Source: Lachnospiraceae bacterium (GTDB lineage Bacteria; Bacillota; Clostridia; Lachnospirales; Lachnospiraceae). From it: 44,645 nucleotides of DNA. The translations under genes and the position numbers were made by a program. Positions 7,207-14,545 of this stretch are shown here, piece by piece (position 1 is the first letter of the stretch; each line of letters starts with the position of its first letter). The stretch covers positions 1 to 44,645 of the forward strand of contig JAIKZI010000040.1 in the NCBI GenBank assembly GCA_024682375.1, read 5' to 3'. The notes under the pieces were generated by a model, which was given only the letters and a program-made list of their open reading frames with translations, was not told where the DNA came from and did no database searches.

Positions 7207-7899
7207 TTACTCTTTACGTGGATCGATGAACTTAACTGCGTCTTCAATACGTCCGTACTGACCCTTAGCTTTCTCCCAAGCTGTGTTAGGATCATCACCC
7301 TTCTTGATGAAGTCTGTCATCTTTCCAAGAGAAACATACTTATAGCCGATTACTGTATCGTTCTCATCGAGAGCGAGGTCTGTTACATAACCTTCTGTCA
7401 TTTCAAGGTATCTAACACCCTTCTCTTTTGTACCGTACATAGTACCAACCTGTGAACGAAGTCCTTTACCAAGGTCTTCAAGGCCCGCACCAACTGAAAG
7501 ACCGTTATCAGAGAATGCACTCTGTGTACGACCGTATACGATCTGAAGGAAGAGCTCTCTCATAGCTGTGTTGATGGCATCACAAACCAAGTCTGTGTTA
7601 AGTGCCTCAAGGATTGTCTTTCCCTGAAGGATTTCTGCTGCCATAGCTGCTGAATGAGTCATACCTGAACAACCAATAGTCTCAATAAGTGCTTCCTCAA
7701 TAATGCCGTTCTTAACATTAAGTGTGAGCTTACAAGCTCCCTGCTGAGGTGCACACCAGCCTACTCCGTGAGTAAAACCTGAAATGTCTTCTATCTTCTT
7801 TGCATGTACCCATTTTCCCTCTTCTGGAATAGGTGCTGGCTCATGTTTAGCACCTTTCGCTACAGGGCACATATGCTGTACTTCTGTTGTGTAAATCAT
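7207..7899 (-). CDS. NifU/IscU-like iron-sulfur cluster scaffold protein
   Basis: Predicted to assemble or carry an Fe-S cluster. The 230-residue product contains an IscU-like core. GACKLTLNVKNGIIEEALIETIGCSGMTHSAA supplies two of the conserved cysteines, and DLVCDAIN supplies a possible third. It is longer than IscU (about 130 residues), with an N-terminal extension containing MCPVAKG and GWCAPQQ and a C-terminal domain of about 100 residues that I do not recognise. I set the start at the ATG at 7899, where AAAGGAG stands 7 nt upstream; an in-frame codon at 7932 lacks a site. It is the first gene of a two-gene operon with the GGGtGRT gene. The 161 bp upstream (7900-8060) should hold the promoter, but I could not place a convincing one. 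Confidence 0.83.
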   Translation of the reverse strand: MIYTTEVQHMCPVAKGAKHEPAPIPEEGKWVHAKKIEDISGFTHGVGWCAPQQGACKLTLNVKNGIIEEALIETIGCSGMTHSAAMAAEILQGKTILEALNTDLVCDAINTAMRELFLQIVYGRTQSAFSDNGLSVGAGLEDLGKGLRSQVGTMYGTKEKGVRYLEMTEGYVTDLALDENDTVIGYKYVSLGKMTDFIKKGDDPNTAWEKAKGQYGRIEDAVKFIDPRKE

Positions 7900-8060
7900 A
7901 GGAACTCCTTTCTCAAAAGATCTCTCATACACACATTGTTTATTTTCTCACAAAGTGAAATATAAGTAAAGAGAAAAACGTCTATTTTCACATAAAAATC
8001 ACATCTCACTTTGATAAGAATTTCAGTAATTTTTTACAAAAAACAAAGTACAAAATAGAA

Positions 8061-8732
8061 TTATCTCTTTGTAACAATATTTCCTGGTGCTTTGAAAATA
8101 CTATTTGCAGGAACCACGCCTCTAACAGGTGATAGAGGATATACATTTGAATTAGGACAGATAACTGTTCCAGGGTTCAAAACGCTGTTGCATCCAACCT
8201 CTACATGATCACCGAGCATAGCTCCGAATTTCTTGAGACCTGTTTCGATCTCTTCGTTCTCATTTTTATCCTTAACAACTACAAGAGTCTTGTCCGATTT
8301 CACATTTGATGTGATAGAGCCAGCTCCCATATGTGAGTAAAATCCCAGGACAGAATCACCTACGTAGTTATAATGTGGAACCTGTACATGGTTAAAAAGG
8401 ACTACATTCTTAAGCTCTGTAGAATTTCCTACCACGCAATCCTTGCCGACGATGGCGTTGCCACGGATAAAAGCACACTGGCGAACCTCTGTATTTTCAT
8501 CAATGATAAGTGGTCCGTGTAAATATGCTGAATCGAAAACAGTTGCACTCTTTGCTACCCAGATATCCTCTCCGATCTGATCGAATTTATCCTTCGAAAG
8601 CTTAGGTCCGATTTTCTTGATGAAATCAGAGATTTCTGGAAGGACTTCCCATGGATATGTCTTTCCTAAAAAAAGTTCCTTCGCAATTGTCTCTTCTAGC
8701 GTATACATGTTTTCAATTTTGCATTCTTCCAT
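8061..8732 (-). CDS. Left-handed beta-helix (hexapeptide repeat) transferase, GlmU C-terminal-like
   Basis: The 223-residue product is built of hexapeptide repeats from about residue 55 onward, for example VFDSAYLHGPLIIDENTEV and AIVGKDCVVGNSTELKNV. These repeats form a trimeric beta-helix in sugar acyltransferases. It resembles the C-terminal acetyltransferase half of GlmU but has no nucleotidyltransferase (pyrophosphorylase) domain. Homologues are often annotated as UDP-GlcNAc pyrophosphorylase on the basis of this half only, which overstates the evidence. GAGGAG stands 11 nt before the ATG at 8732; an alternative ATG lies at 8708. It follows topB after 49 bp and is probably the last gene of the ATPase-topB operon. 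Confidence 0.75.
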   Translation of the reverse strand: MEECKIENMYTLEETIAKELFLGKTYPWEVLPEISDFIKKIGPKLSKDKFDQIGEDIWVAKSATVFDSAYLHGPLIIDENTEVRQCAFIRGNAIVGKDCVVGNSTELKNVVLFNHVQVPHYNYVGDSVLGFYSHMGAGSITSNVKSDKTLVVVKDKNENEEIETGLKKFGAMLGDHVEVGCNSVLNPGTVICPNSNVYPLSPVRGVVPANSIFKAPGNIVTKR

Positions 8733-8781
8733 TTGTTTTAAAACTCCTCAAATTATGTAATAAACTTATGCCTATTCTTTC

Positions 8782-10842
8782 TTACTTTTTATAGTTTTCT
8801 GCAACCTTCCTAAACATCTGGTTAAAACCATTGTTTACAGGAATTCGCTTGATTCTATCTGCTCTCACTTTTATGAAGTCTTCAAGCTTTTGCATATACT
8901 CATCACTTGTTACGCTTCCGTTCTCGACTCCAATAAGTCCTTTTTCCCAGCTGGCTGTAAGCTCAGGGTTTAGAAGTGAGCTAAGTGAATAATTTACAAC
9001 ATCAAACAGCATCTCGCCTTCAAGAGTCGGCGTAAGTATCTGCGTTTTCTTATTAAGATTTAGATACTCTCTCTTTACAAGCTTCTTCAAAATCTCGGCT
9101 CTAGTCGCACTGGTACCGATTCCCTGTGATTTGATAGTCTCTCTAAGTTCCTCGTCCTCGATAAGCTGTCCGGCATTTTCCATCGCAAGAATCAAAGAAC
9201 CCGAATTGTATCTCTTTGGCGGGCTTGTCTCGCCTTCTTTGATTCTAAGATTTGTAAAGTTGACCTTTGAACCTTTCTTCAAAGACTTGATAGCCTCATA
9301 AAGGCTCGCCTGGTCTTCTTCGTTCTCGTTTTCGTCCCCATTCTCACCGTCTTCCGGCTTCTTCTCATCCTTCTTCTTTGAGAAAGAATAATTCATAACC
9401 GCAAGATATCCCGGCTCTTTTAAGAACTTTCCATTGAAGAAGAAACTCTCAGTATCCTTTACCACTGTGGCAGCCACTTTAGTATATAGCGCCGGTGGAA
9501 AAAAGATTGCCAAAAATCTTCTTACAATAATTTCATATACATTCAGTCCACGCTTTGAAAGTCCTTTTAGCGCAGAGATACCCTGTCCTGTCGGAATCAA
9601 AGCATAGTGGTCTGTAATCTTTTTATCATCTGTATATTTAGTCTTTTCGATTCCCTTATAAAGCTCTTTGTCTAAGATATACTGGGCAAAAGGCTTCATA
9701 CCTGGAATCTGTAATAGTCCACTTAAATTCTTATTGATTTCTTTTGCAACCGCAGAAGAAAGAACTCTCGCATCAGTTCTTGGATAAGTGACTAGTTTCT
9801 TTTCATATAATTCCTGAATTACAGCAAGTGTTTCATCAGGACTCATCTTAAAGAATTTCGAGCAATCATTCTGAATCTCAGCCAGGTTATATAAAAGCGG
9901 CGGATTCTTCTTTTCAGTCTTCTTTGAAACCGAATCTACCACACCTTCTATAGAAACTGTAGCGCCCTCTTCTTCTTTGATTTCAATCTCTTCATCTTCG
10001 CAAATCTCACGAATAAGTTTTTCAGCACTTGCTCTTTCTTTAAATCCGTTCTCTTTATAAAGAAGAGGCGAATTATAATATCTAGAACCTTCCTTTGCCT
10101 TCCACTCACCTTCTAGAGTAGCTGCATTCTCACCTGTGGTAGAAACCGTTCCTATACAACGGTAAAAAGGAGTCTTTACAAAATCTCTGATTTCTCTTTC
10201 TCTTCTTACTACCATTCCAAGTACACAGGTCATAACACGACCTACTGCAATCGGACAATACTGTTTATTTAAGAATGATGCCATCACATTTCCAAAACGA
10301 AGTGTAAGAAGTCTTGAGAAATTAATTCCCATAAGATAATCTTCCTTCGCTCTAAGATAAGCTGCATCAGAAATCTTATCATATTCAGATTCAAGCTTTG
10401 CTTCTCTGATACCTCTTTCGATTTCATCCTTGGTCTGGGAATCGATCCAAACCCTTTTTTCCACCTTATCATGCACATTGGCTTCCTGGCGAACCAGGCG
10501 GTAGATGTATTCTCCTTCTCGTCCCGAGTCGGTGCAGACATAAATTGTATCTACATCCTCACGATTAAGCAGCGAAGAAACTATGTCGTACTGCTTCTTC
10601 GCTGATTGAATAACCTCGTATTTAAACGTCTCCGGTATAAATGGAAGAGTGTCATATCTCCATTTTTTGTATTTCATATCATATACTTCGGGGTAACTCA
10701 TCGTGACCAGATGACCTACGCACCAAGTAAAAATCAATGTCTCACTTTCGATGTATCCGTCGTGGTTAGACATCTTTTCGGAAAAAACTTTCGCAAATTC
10801 TCGCGCTACGCTAGGCTTTTCCGCTATAAACAATTTCTTCAT
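8782..10842 (-). CDS. topB: DNA topoisomerase III (type IA)
   Basis: Passes single strands through a transient break, which unlinks replication and recombination intermediates. The 686-residue product has the Toprim domain at 1-150 (AEKPSVA near residue 7; CTDSGREGE at 103-111, holding the acidic metal site). The catalytic tyrosine is Y353 in VTYPRTDAR, followed by the usual gate domains. An acidic, low-complexity insert (about 495-520, rich in E, D, K and N) interrupts the later part. There is no C-terminal zinc-finger region, as expected for TopB rather than TopA. The start overlaps the stop of the upstream ATPase gene by one base (TAATG), so translation is coupled. Plasmid-borne TopB enzymes share the TDSGREGE form, but I see no mobile-element genes nearby. 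Confidence 0.93.
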   Translation of the reverse strand: MKKLFIAEKPSVAREFAKVFSEKMSNHDGYIESETLIFTWCVGHLVTMSYPEVYDMKYKKWRYDTLPFIPETFKYEVIQSAKKQYDIVSSLLNREDVDTIYVCTDSGREGEYIYRLVRQEANVHDKVEKRVWIDSQTKDEIERGIREAKLESEYDKISDAAYLRAKEDYLMGINFSRLLTLRFGNVMASFLNKQYCPIAVGRVMTCVLGMVVRREREIRDFVKTPFYRCIGTVSTTGENAATLEGEWKAKEGSRYYNSPLLYKENGFKERASAEKLIREICEDEEIEIKEEEGATVSIEGVVDSVSKKTEKKNPPLLYNLAEIQNDCSKFFKMSPDETLAVIQELYEKKLVTYPRTDARVLSSAVAKEINKNLSGLLQIPGMKPFAQYILDKELYKGIEKTKYTDDKKITDHYALIPTGQGISALKGLSKRGLNVYEIIVRRFLAIFFPPALYTKVAATVVKDTESFFFNGKFLKEPGYLAVMNYSFSKKKDEKKPEDGENGDENENEEDQASLYEAIKSLKKGSKVNFTNLRIKEGETSPPKRYNSGSLILAMENAGQLIEDEELRETIKSQGIGTSATRAEILKKLVKREYLNLNKKTQILTPTLEGEMLFDVVNYSLSSLLNPELTASWEKGLIGVENGSVTSDEYMQKLEDFIKVRADRIKRIPVNNGFNQMFRKVAENYKK

Positions 10843-12200
10843 TAAAGCTCTTTCATATCTACTAGAACTATGGAGCTATCCTTCTTCGCTAAATTCTGAA
10901 GCTCGATGTCGAATTCTGTAGCTGAGAATAGGTAGATAGCCTTGGCATTGATTCGTGCCTTCTCCATATTACTAACGAGTTTCAAGTAATCACTGTAAGG
11001 GAACTCTGGCTTGTCGTAATTTGTCTTGGCAACGATATTATTTCTAACCTCGTCCTGACCGATTACGTCGATAGTTCCTTCTTTTCCTAGCCAGATTCCA
11101 GTCTTTGAAACATGAATAGGTGTCTTTCCCATCATGTTTAAGATTGCGATATATTCGTCACAAACCTTTATAAAAGTCCATCTTAGATATTCATCCAAGC
11201 CTGGCTCAATATAAGTATCATAGAATTTTTCAGGTTCCATCATCTCTAAGGATGAGAGATTTGGATAGATGAATCTAAAATAAAAATTGATATAAGGATT
11301 CTTAATTCTATAAATACCCTTCTTAGCATTATCCCATCCGCCTGTATCGAAAGAGACAATCTTCTCCACGATATCAAAAGCTTCTAAGTTCTTTAAATAT
11401 ACTATAATTTTTGCACGTGAAAATCCTGTATCTTTGAAAAGATCATTTAACTTCTCATTTCCTCTTGCGATAGAAAGAAGAAGTGTCTGATATACAGATA
11501 ACTCACGAAGCTCTGATGAAAGAAGAGTCTTTGCAGAATCAAAAAGCACACCTGAAGAATTAAGCATAGTCAAAATCACGTTTTCCTTTACGCTTCTCTT
11601 CCTGCTCCATCTTTCGATCAAATCATAGTTACCACCGAGGATACCGTAAGTTTCCACAGCTTCTTTAACTGAATACTCCGGAAATGCTCTAACAATGTCA
11701 AGGAAAGGAACATTTAATAATCCTATTCTTTCCTCAATAAGATGTTCTGGATCCGGAAGATAATTATCTGCATCTTTTGTAAGATGTGATAGTTCATTTA
11801 TGATTATGATAAGAAAGACATCCTTAGAAAGAAGTCCTTCCTTCTTTGCCTTTTTGATTTCATCCCAAAGTTGTCTACCTGCCTTTAGTGAATTTTGGAA
11901 ATCATCAATAGCGACAACTAATCTTCCATCAGTTGATTTCATATTAGATAGAGCGTCTAGATAAGTAGAAGGAACTTCATCAAGAGAGAATCTCTTCATA
12001 ACATCTCCCATAAACTGTCTCTTCTGCTCTTCACAAGACACATCTCTAATTGCTGTATAAAAACATTCTTTATCTCGTACAAACTGGCGCAATAAAGCTT
12101 TTGCACCACAGTAAACCGTTCCATAGAGAAGAACTAAATGATCTCCAGAATTGGATGCGATCTGCTCTAATTTCTTCAATTCGGCAGTACGTACTACCAT
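10842..12200 (-). CDS. Archaeal-type AAA ATPase-like protein with degenerate P-loop (DUF234-like C-terminus)
   Basis: The 452-residue product resembles the ATPase family typical of archaea and Clostridia. It has an N-terminal P-loop domain, a central winged-helix region, and a C-terminal nuclease-like domain (around SKTGIWLGKEGTIDVIGQDE). The Walker A site reads GTVYCGAKA (27-35). The invariant GK[ST] has become GAK, so the catalytic lysine is displaced by one residue. Walker B is intact (VVAIDDF, D99-D100). It may bind nucleotide weakly or not hydrolyse it. GGAGGAG stands 4-5 nt before the ATG at 12200. Its last base pairs overlap the topB start. The coupling suggests a role near DNA topology or repair, which is inference. 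Confidence 0.78.
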   Translation of the reverse strand: MVVRTAELKKLEQIASNSGDHLVLLYGTVYCGAKALLRQFVRDKECFYTAIRDVSCEEQKRQFMGDVMKRFSLDEVPSTYLDALSNMKSTDGRLVVAIDDFQNSLKAGRQLWDEIKKAKKEGLLSKDVFLIIIINELSHLTKDADNYLPDPEHLIEERIGLLNVPFLDIVRAFPEYSVKEAVETYGILGGNYDLIERWSRKRSVKENVILTMLNSSGVLFDSAKTLLSSELRELSVYQTLLLSIARGNEKLNDLFKDTGFSRAKIIVYLKNLEAFDIVEKIVSFDTGGWDNAKKGIYRIKNPYINFYFRFIYPNLSSLEMMEPEKFYDTYIEPGLDEYLRWTFIKVCDEYIAILNMMGKTPIHVSKTGIWLGKEGTIDVIGQDEVRNNIVAKTNYDKPEFPYSDYLKLVSNMEKARINAKAIYLFSATEFDIELQNLAKKDSSIVLVDMKEL

Positions 12201-12301
12201 ACGGCTCCTCCTTATTGTTAAGAATTATTATTTAAAAATCTCACAAGAATATAATAACAAAATTCTGTGCCACATGCATATTAATTAAATCTAAATTAAA
12301 A

Positions 12302-12330
12302 CTTATGAATGTTTTAGAATCATAAGATTT
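12302..12330 (-). terminator. Weak terminator after asd
   Basis: CTTATGA (12302-12308) and TCATAAG (12320-12326) form a 7-bp AT-rich stem. Read on the minus strand it is followed by TTTTAATTT. The stem is weak, so some read-through into the ATPase-topB operon is possible. Confidence 0.45.
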
Positions 12331-12333
12331 TAT

Positions 12334-13416
12334 TTAATTCAAATAACCTTCTTTGTATAAAAGCTCCGCCAAAAGTAGAGCTCCACCGGCAGCGCCTCTT
12401 GTGACATTATTTGATAAACCTACGAATTTATAATCAAATAGATTATCTTCTCTAAGCCTGCCAATACTGATTCCCATGCCGTTTTCAAACAAAACATCCT
12501 TTTGTACTTCAGGCCTATTATCCTCTTTTAAATACTGGATAAAAGTCTTCGGCTTCGATGGCAAATCATATTTATCTATATCAGTTTTTACATTCTCTAA
12601 GGCATATATAAGTTCATCTAGGGTTACTTTTTTCCTAAAACGAACAGCACAAGATGCCGTATGTCCGATTTTTACGGAGGCTCTTATACACTGCGCACTG
12701 ATTTTTAAATCTTCTTTTAAGTGAACCTTTTCATCCTCTATATTTCCGAGGATTCGAAGTGGTTCTCTTTCAGACTTTTCCTCTTCGCCTTCGATATAAG
12801 GAATCACATTGGATATCATCTCTGGCCACTGGATAAAAGTTTTCCCAGCTCCTGAGATTGCCTGAAATGTCGTTACTAAAACTTCATATGGCATAAATTC
12901 TTTCCAGGCATAAAGCGCAGGTAAATACGACTGGATTGAGCAATTCGGTTTTGCTACGATAAATCCCCTCTTTGTATTAAGTCTTTTCTTTTGCTTTTCA
13001 ATAAGTTCTAGATGGGATGTATTGATTTCAGGAATAATCATAGGGACATCTTCTGTCCATCTATTAGCACTATTATTTGAAATCACAGGAATCTCATGCT
13101 TAGCATAATTTTCCTCTAATTCTACAAGCAAATCCTTCTTCATATTGAGAGCGCAGAAAACCACATCTACTTTAGATGAAATGGTATCGACATCATTTAC
13201 ATCGTAGAGTGTCATATTAAAGACTTCCTGGTTTTCTTCTTCATCATCCTGGAAAAAAGGAAACTGTATAGCTTCTCTTAGTTTCTTTCCACAATTTTTC
13301 GAACTGGCTGCTACAAGTGTCACTTTAAAATATGGATGATTTTCCAGAAGTTCTAATAACTTCTGTCCTACCATACCAGTTGCACCTAAGACTCCTACTC
13401 TCAATTTTTCTGCCAT
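12334..13416 (-). CDS. asd: Aspartate-semialdehyde dehydrogenase
   Basis: Reduces aspartyl phosphate to aspartate semialdehyde with NADPH, the branch point to lysine, diaminopimelate, threonine and methionine. The 360-residue product has the nucleotide-binding GATGMVG (11-17) and the catalytic cysteine C159 in KPNCSIQ. It also has GAGKTF and a C-terminal active-site stretch with RASVKIGHTASCAVRF. The sequence is of the archaeal/fungal-like branch of the family. It is the last gene of a three-gene run with queH (12 bp upstream) and a small membrane protein. A weak terminator follows. No lysine riboswitch is visible upstream of the operon. Confidence 0.93.
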   Translation of the reverse strand: MAEKLRVGVLGATGMVGQKLLELLENHPYFKVTLVAASSKNCGKKLREAIQFPFFQDDEEENQEVFNMTLYDVNDVDTISSKVDVVFCALNMKKDLLVELEENYAKHEIPVISNNSANRWTEDVPMIIPEINTSHLELIEKQKKRLNTKRGFIVAKPNCSIQSYLPALYAWKEFMPYEVLVTTFQAISGAGKTFIQWPEMISNVIPYIEGEEEKSEREPLRILGNIEDEKVHLKEDLKISAQCIRASVKIGHTASCAVRFRKKVTLDELIYALENVKTDIDKYDLPSKPKTFIQYLKEDNRPEVQKDVLFENGMGISIGRLREDNLFDYKFVGLSNNVTRGAAGGALLLAELLYKEGYLN

Positions 13417-13428
13417 AGTTTTCCCCTT

Positions 13429-14082
13429 TTACAATTCTGCTTCCTTCGCCTTTTCAGCGCGGCGTCTGTCCATCTCTAACTTTGAGTAGACACATCCGCA
13501 ATAATCCTGTCTATACAAATCATATTCCTTTGAAAGCTGAATAGAACGGAGGTAGCCTCCTTTTTTCCTAAACTCTGAAGGTAAGAATTTAACCCCATGC
13601 TTTTTAGCAACTTCTTCACCTATTGTATTTAATAGAGTCGGGTCTTTCATCGGACTTATCGTAAGAGTTGTTGTGAAGTATTCTATATTTCGTTTAGCAG
13701 CTTCAATTGCAGCCTCTTCAAGTCTCAGTCTAAAGCAGACTTCACATCTCTTTCCGCCTTCCGGTTCCTTTTCAAGTCCACGGATAGCCTCTGTATAAAC
13801 CTTTGGATTGTACTCGCCTTCAACGAATTCTACGGGATTCTTTAAAGGCATCTCTTCTATCAATCTTTGAATTTCATTAACTCGACGGGTGTATTCCTCT
13901 TTCGACTGAATATTTGGATTATAATAAAAATCAGTTATGTGGAAATACTCTGACAAGTATTCCAACACATAACTGCTACAAGGTGCACAACAACTATGGA
14001 TTAACAAGTCTGGAGTGCTATTATTCTTCTGAAATTCGTCGATTTTCTTCTCGAGTTCTTTCTGATAATTGATTTTGTTCAT
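13429..14082 (-). CDS. queH: Epoxyqueuosine reductase QueH
   Basis: Carries out the last step of queuosine synthesis in tRNA, reducing epoxyqueuosine to queuosine without cobalamin. It replaces QueG in many Firmicutes. The 217-residue product has the adjacent cysteine pair in HSCCAPCSSY (C31, C32, C35) plus RCEVCFRLR and QDYCGC, which bind iron-sulfur and metal centres. Length and motif order fit the QueH (formerly DUF208) family. Its start overlaps the stop of the preceding membrane protein gene by one base (TAATG), so they are translationally coupled. Confidence 0.92.
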   Translation of the reverse strand: MNKINYQKELEKKIDEFQKNNSTPDLLIHSCCAPCSSYVLEYLSEYFHITDFYYNPNIQSKEEYTRRVNEIQRLIEEMPLKNPVEFVEGEYNPKVYTEAIRGLEKEPEGGKRCEVCFRLRLEEAAIEAAKRNIEYFTTTLTISPMKDPTLLNTIGEEVAKKHGVKFLPSEFRKKGGYLRSIQLSKEYDLYRQDYCGCVYSKLEMDRRRAEKAKEAEL

Positions 14083-14471
14083 TAAGCTCTATTCTTCTCG
14101 TTGATAAAAATGAGTAAACCTACAATATAGAGAGCTACGTTTAATACCATAAATAAAGCTTTTCCAAAGAAGATTCCGAGTGCAATCTGGAACACAACTG
14201 CTACAGCGTGTAGATAGATTGGTGAACCATCAAGTAGATTCAAAAGCACGATTTCAAGAATTGCGATTGAACATACTGCAACTACTGGAATGTTTAGTGC
14301 AAAAGTATTTACACAGATAAGTACCAAAGTAAGAATAGCAAAAGCTGTGAGAATCATAAGTGGTCTATTCTCTAGAAACTTTCTTACTGTCTCATTCTTC
14401 TTGCACTTTGTAATAAGACTATTCATTTTATCTTTAATAGAAACATTTTTTGTTGAGTTATTCTCTGACAT
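14082..14471 (-). CDS. Small multi-pass membrane protein of unknown function
   Basis: The 129-residue product has a charged N-terminus of about 35 residues, then hydrophobic segments near 37-58, 61-78, 83-100 and 103-124. That suggests four membrane helices and a short charged tail (NEKNRA). I do not recognise a family. GAAAGGAA stands 6 nt before the ATG at 14471. It is the first gene of the operon with queH and asd, directly behind the promoter at 14516-14544. A transporter accessory or queuine-related role would be a guess. Confidence 0.7.
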   Translation of the reverse strand: MSENNSTKNVSIKDKMNSLITKCKKNETVRKFLENRPLMILTAFAILTLVLICVNTFALNIPVVAVCSIAILEIVLLNLLDGSPIYLHAVAVVFQIALGIFFGKALFMVLNVALYIVGLLIFINEKNRA

Positions 14472-14515
14472 ATATATTTCCTTTCTCTATTTTGCCTATT
14501 TTACATGCGGTAAAT

Positions 14516-14544
14516 ATTATAGCAAGAAAAATAGTGTTTGTCAT
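14516..14544 (-). promoter_or_regulatory. Promoter of the membrane protein-queH-asd operon
   Basis: On the minus strand ATGACA (14539-14544, one mismatch) and a perfect TATAAT (14516-14521) are 17 bp apart. The -35 box begins 2 bp after the stop codon of the sensor kinase gene. Confidence 0.7.
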
Positions 14545-14545
14545 T

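Noticed and set aside
7933-8060. Promoter or operator of the NifU-like operon from the inverted pair CAAAGTGA/TCACTTTG
   Set aside because: The two arms are about 50 bp apart and no good -35/-10 pair fits between them and the start; chance in AT-rich DNA is likely.
12201-12333. Riboswitch or leader before the ATPase-topB operon
   Set aside because: The stretch is very AT-rich with only a weak hairpin that fits a terminator of asd; no conserved riboswitch core is visible.
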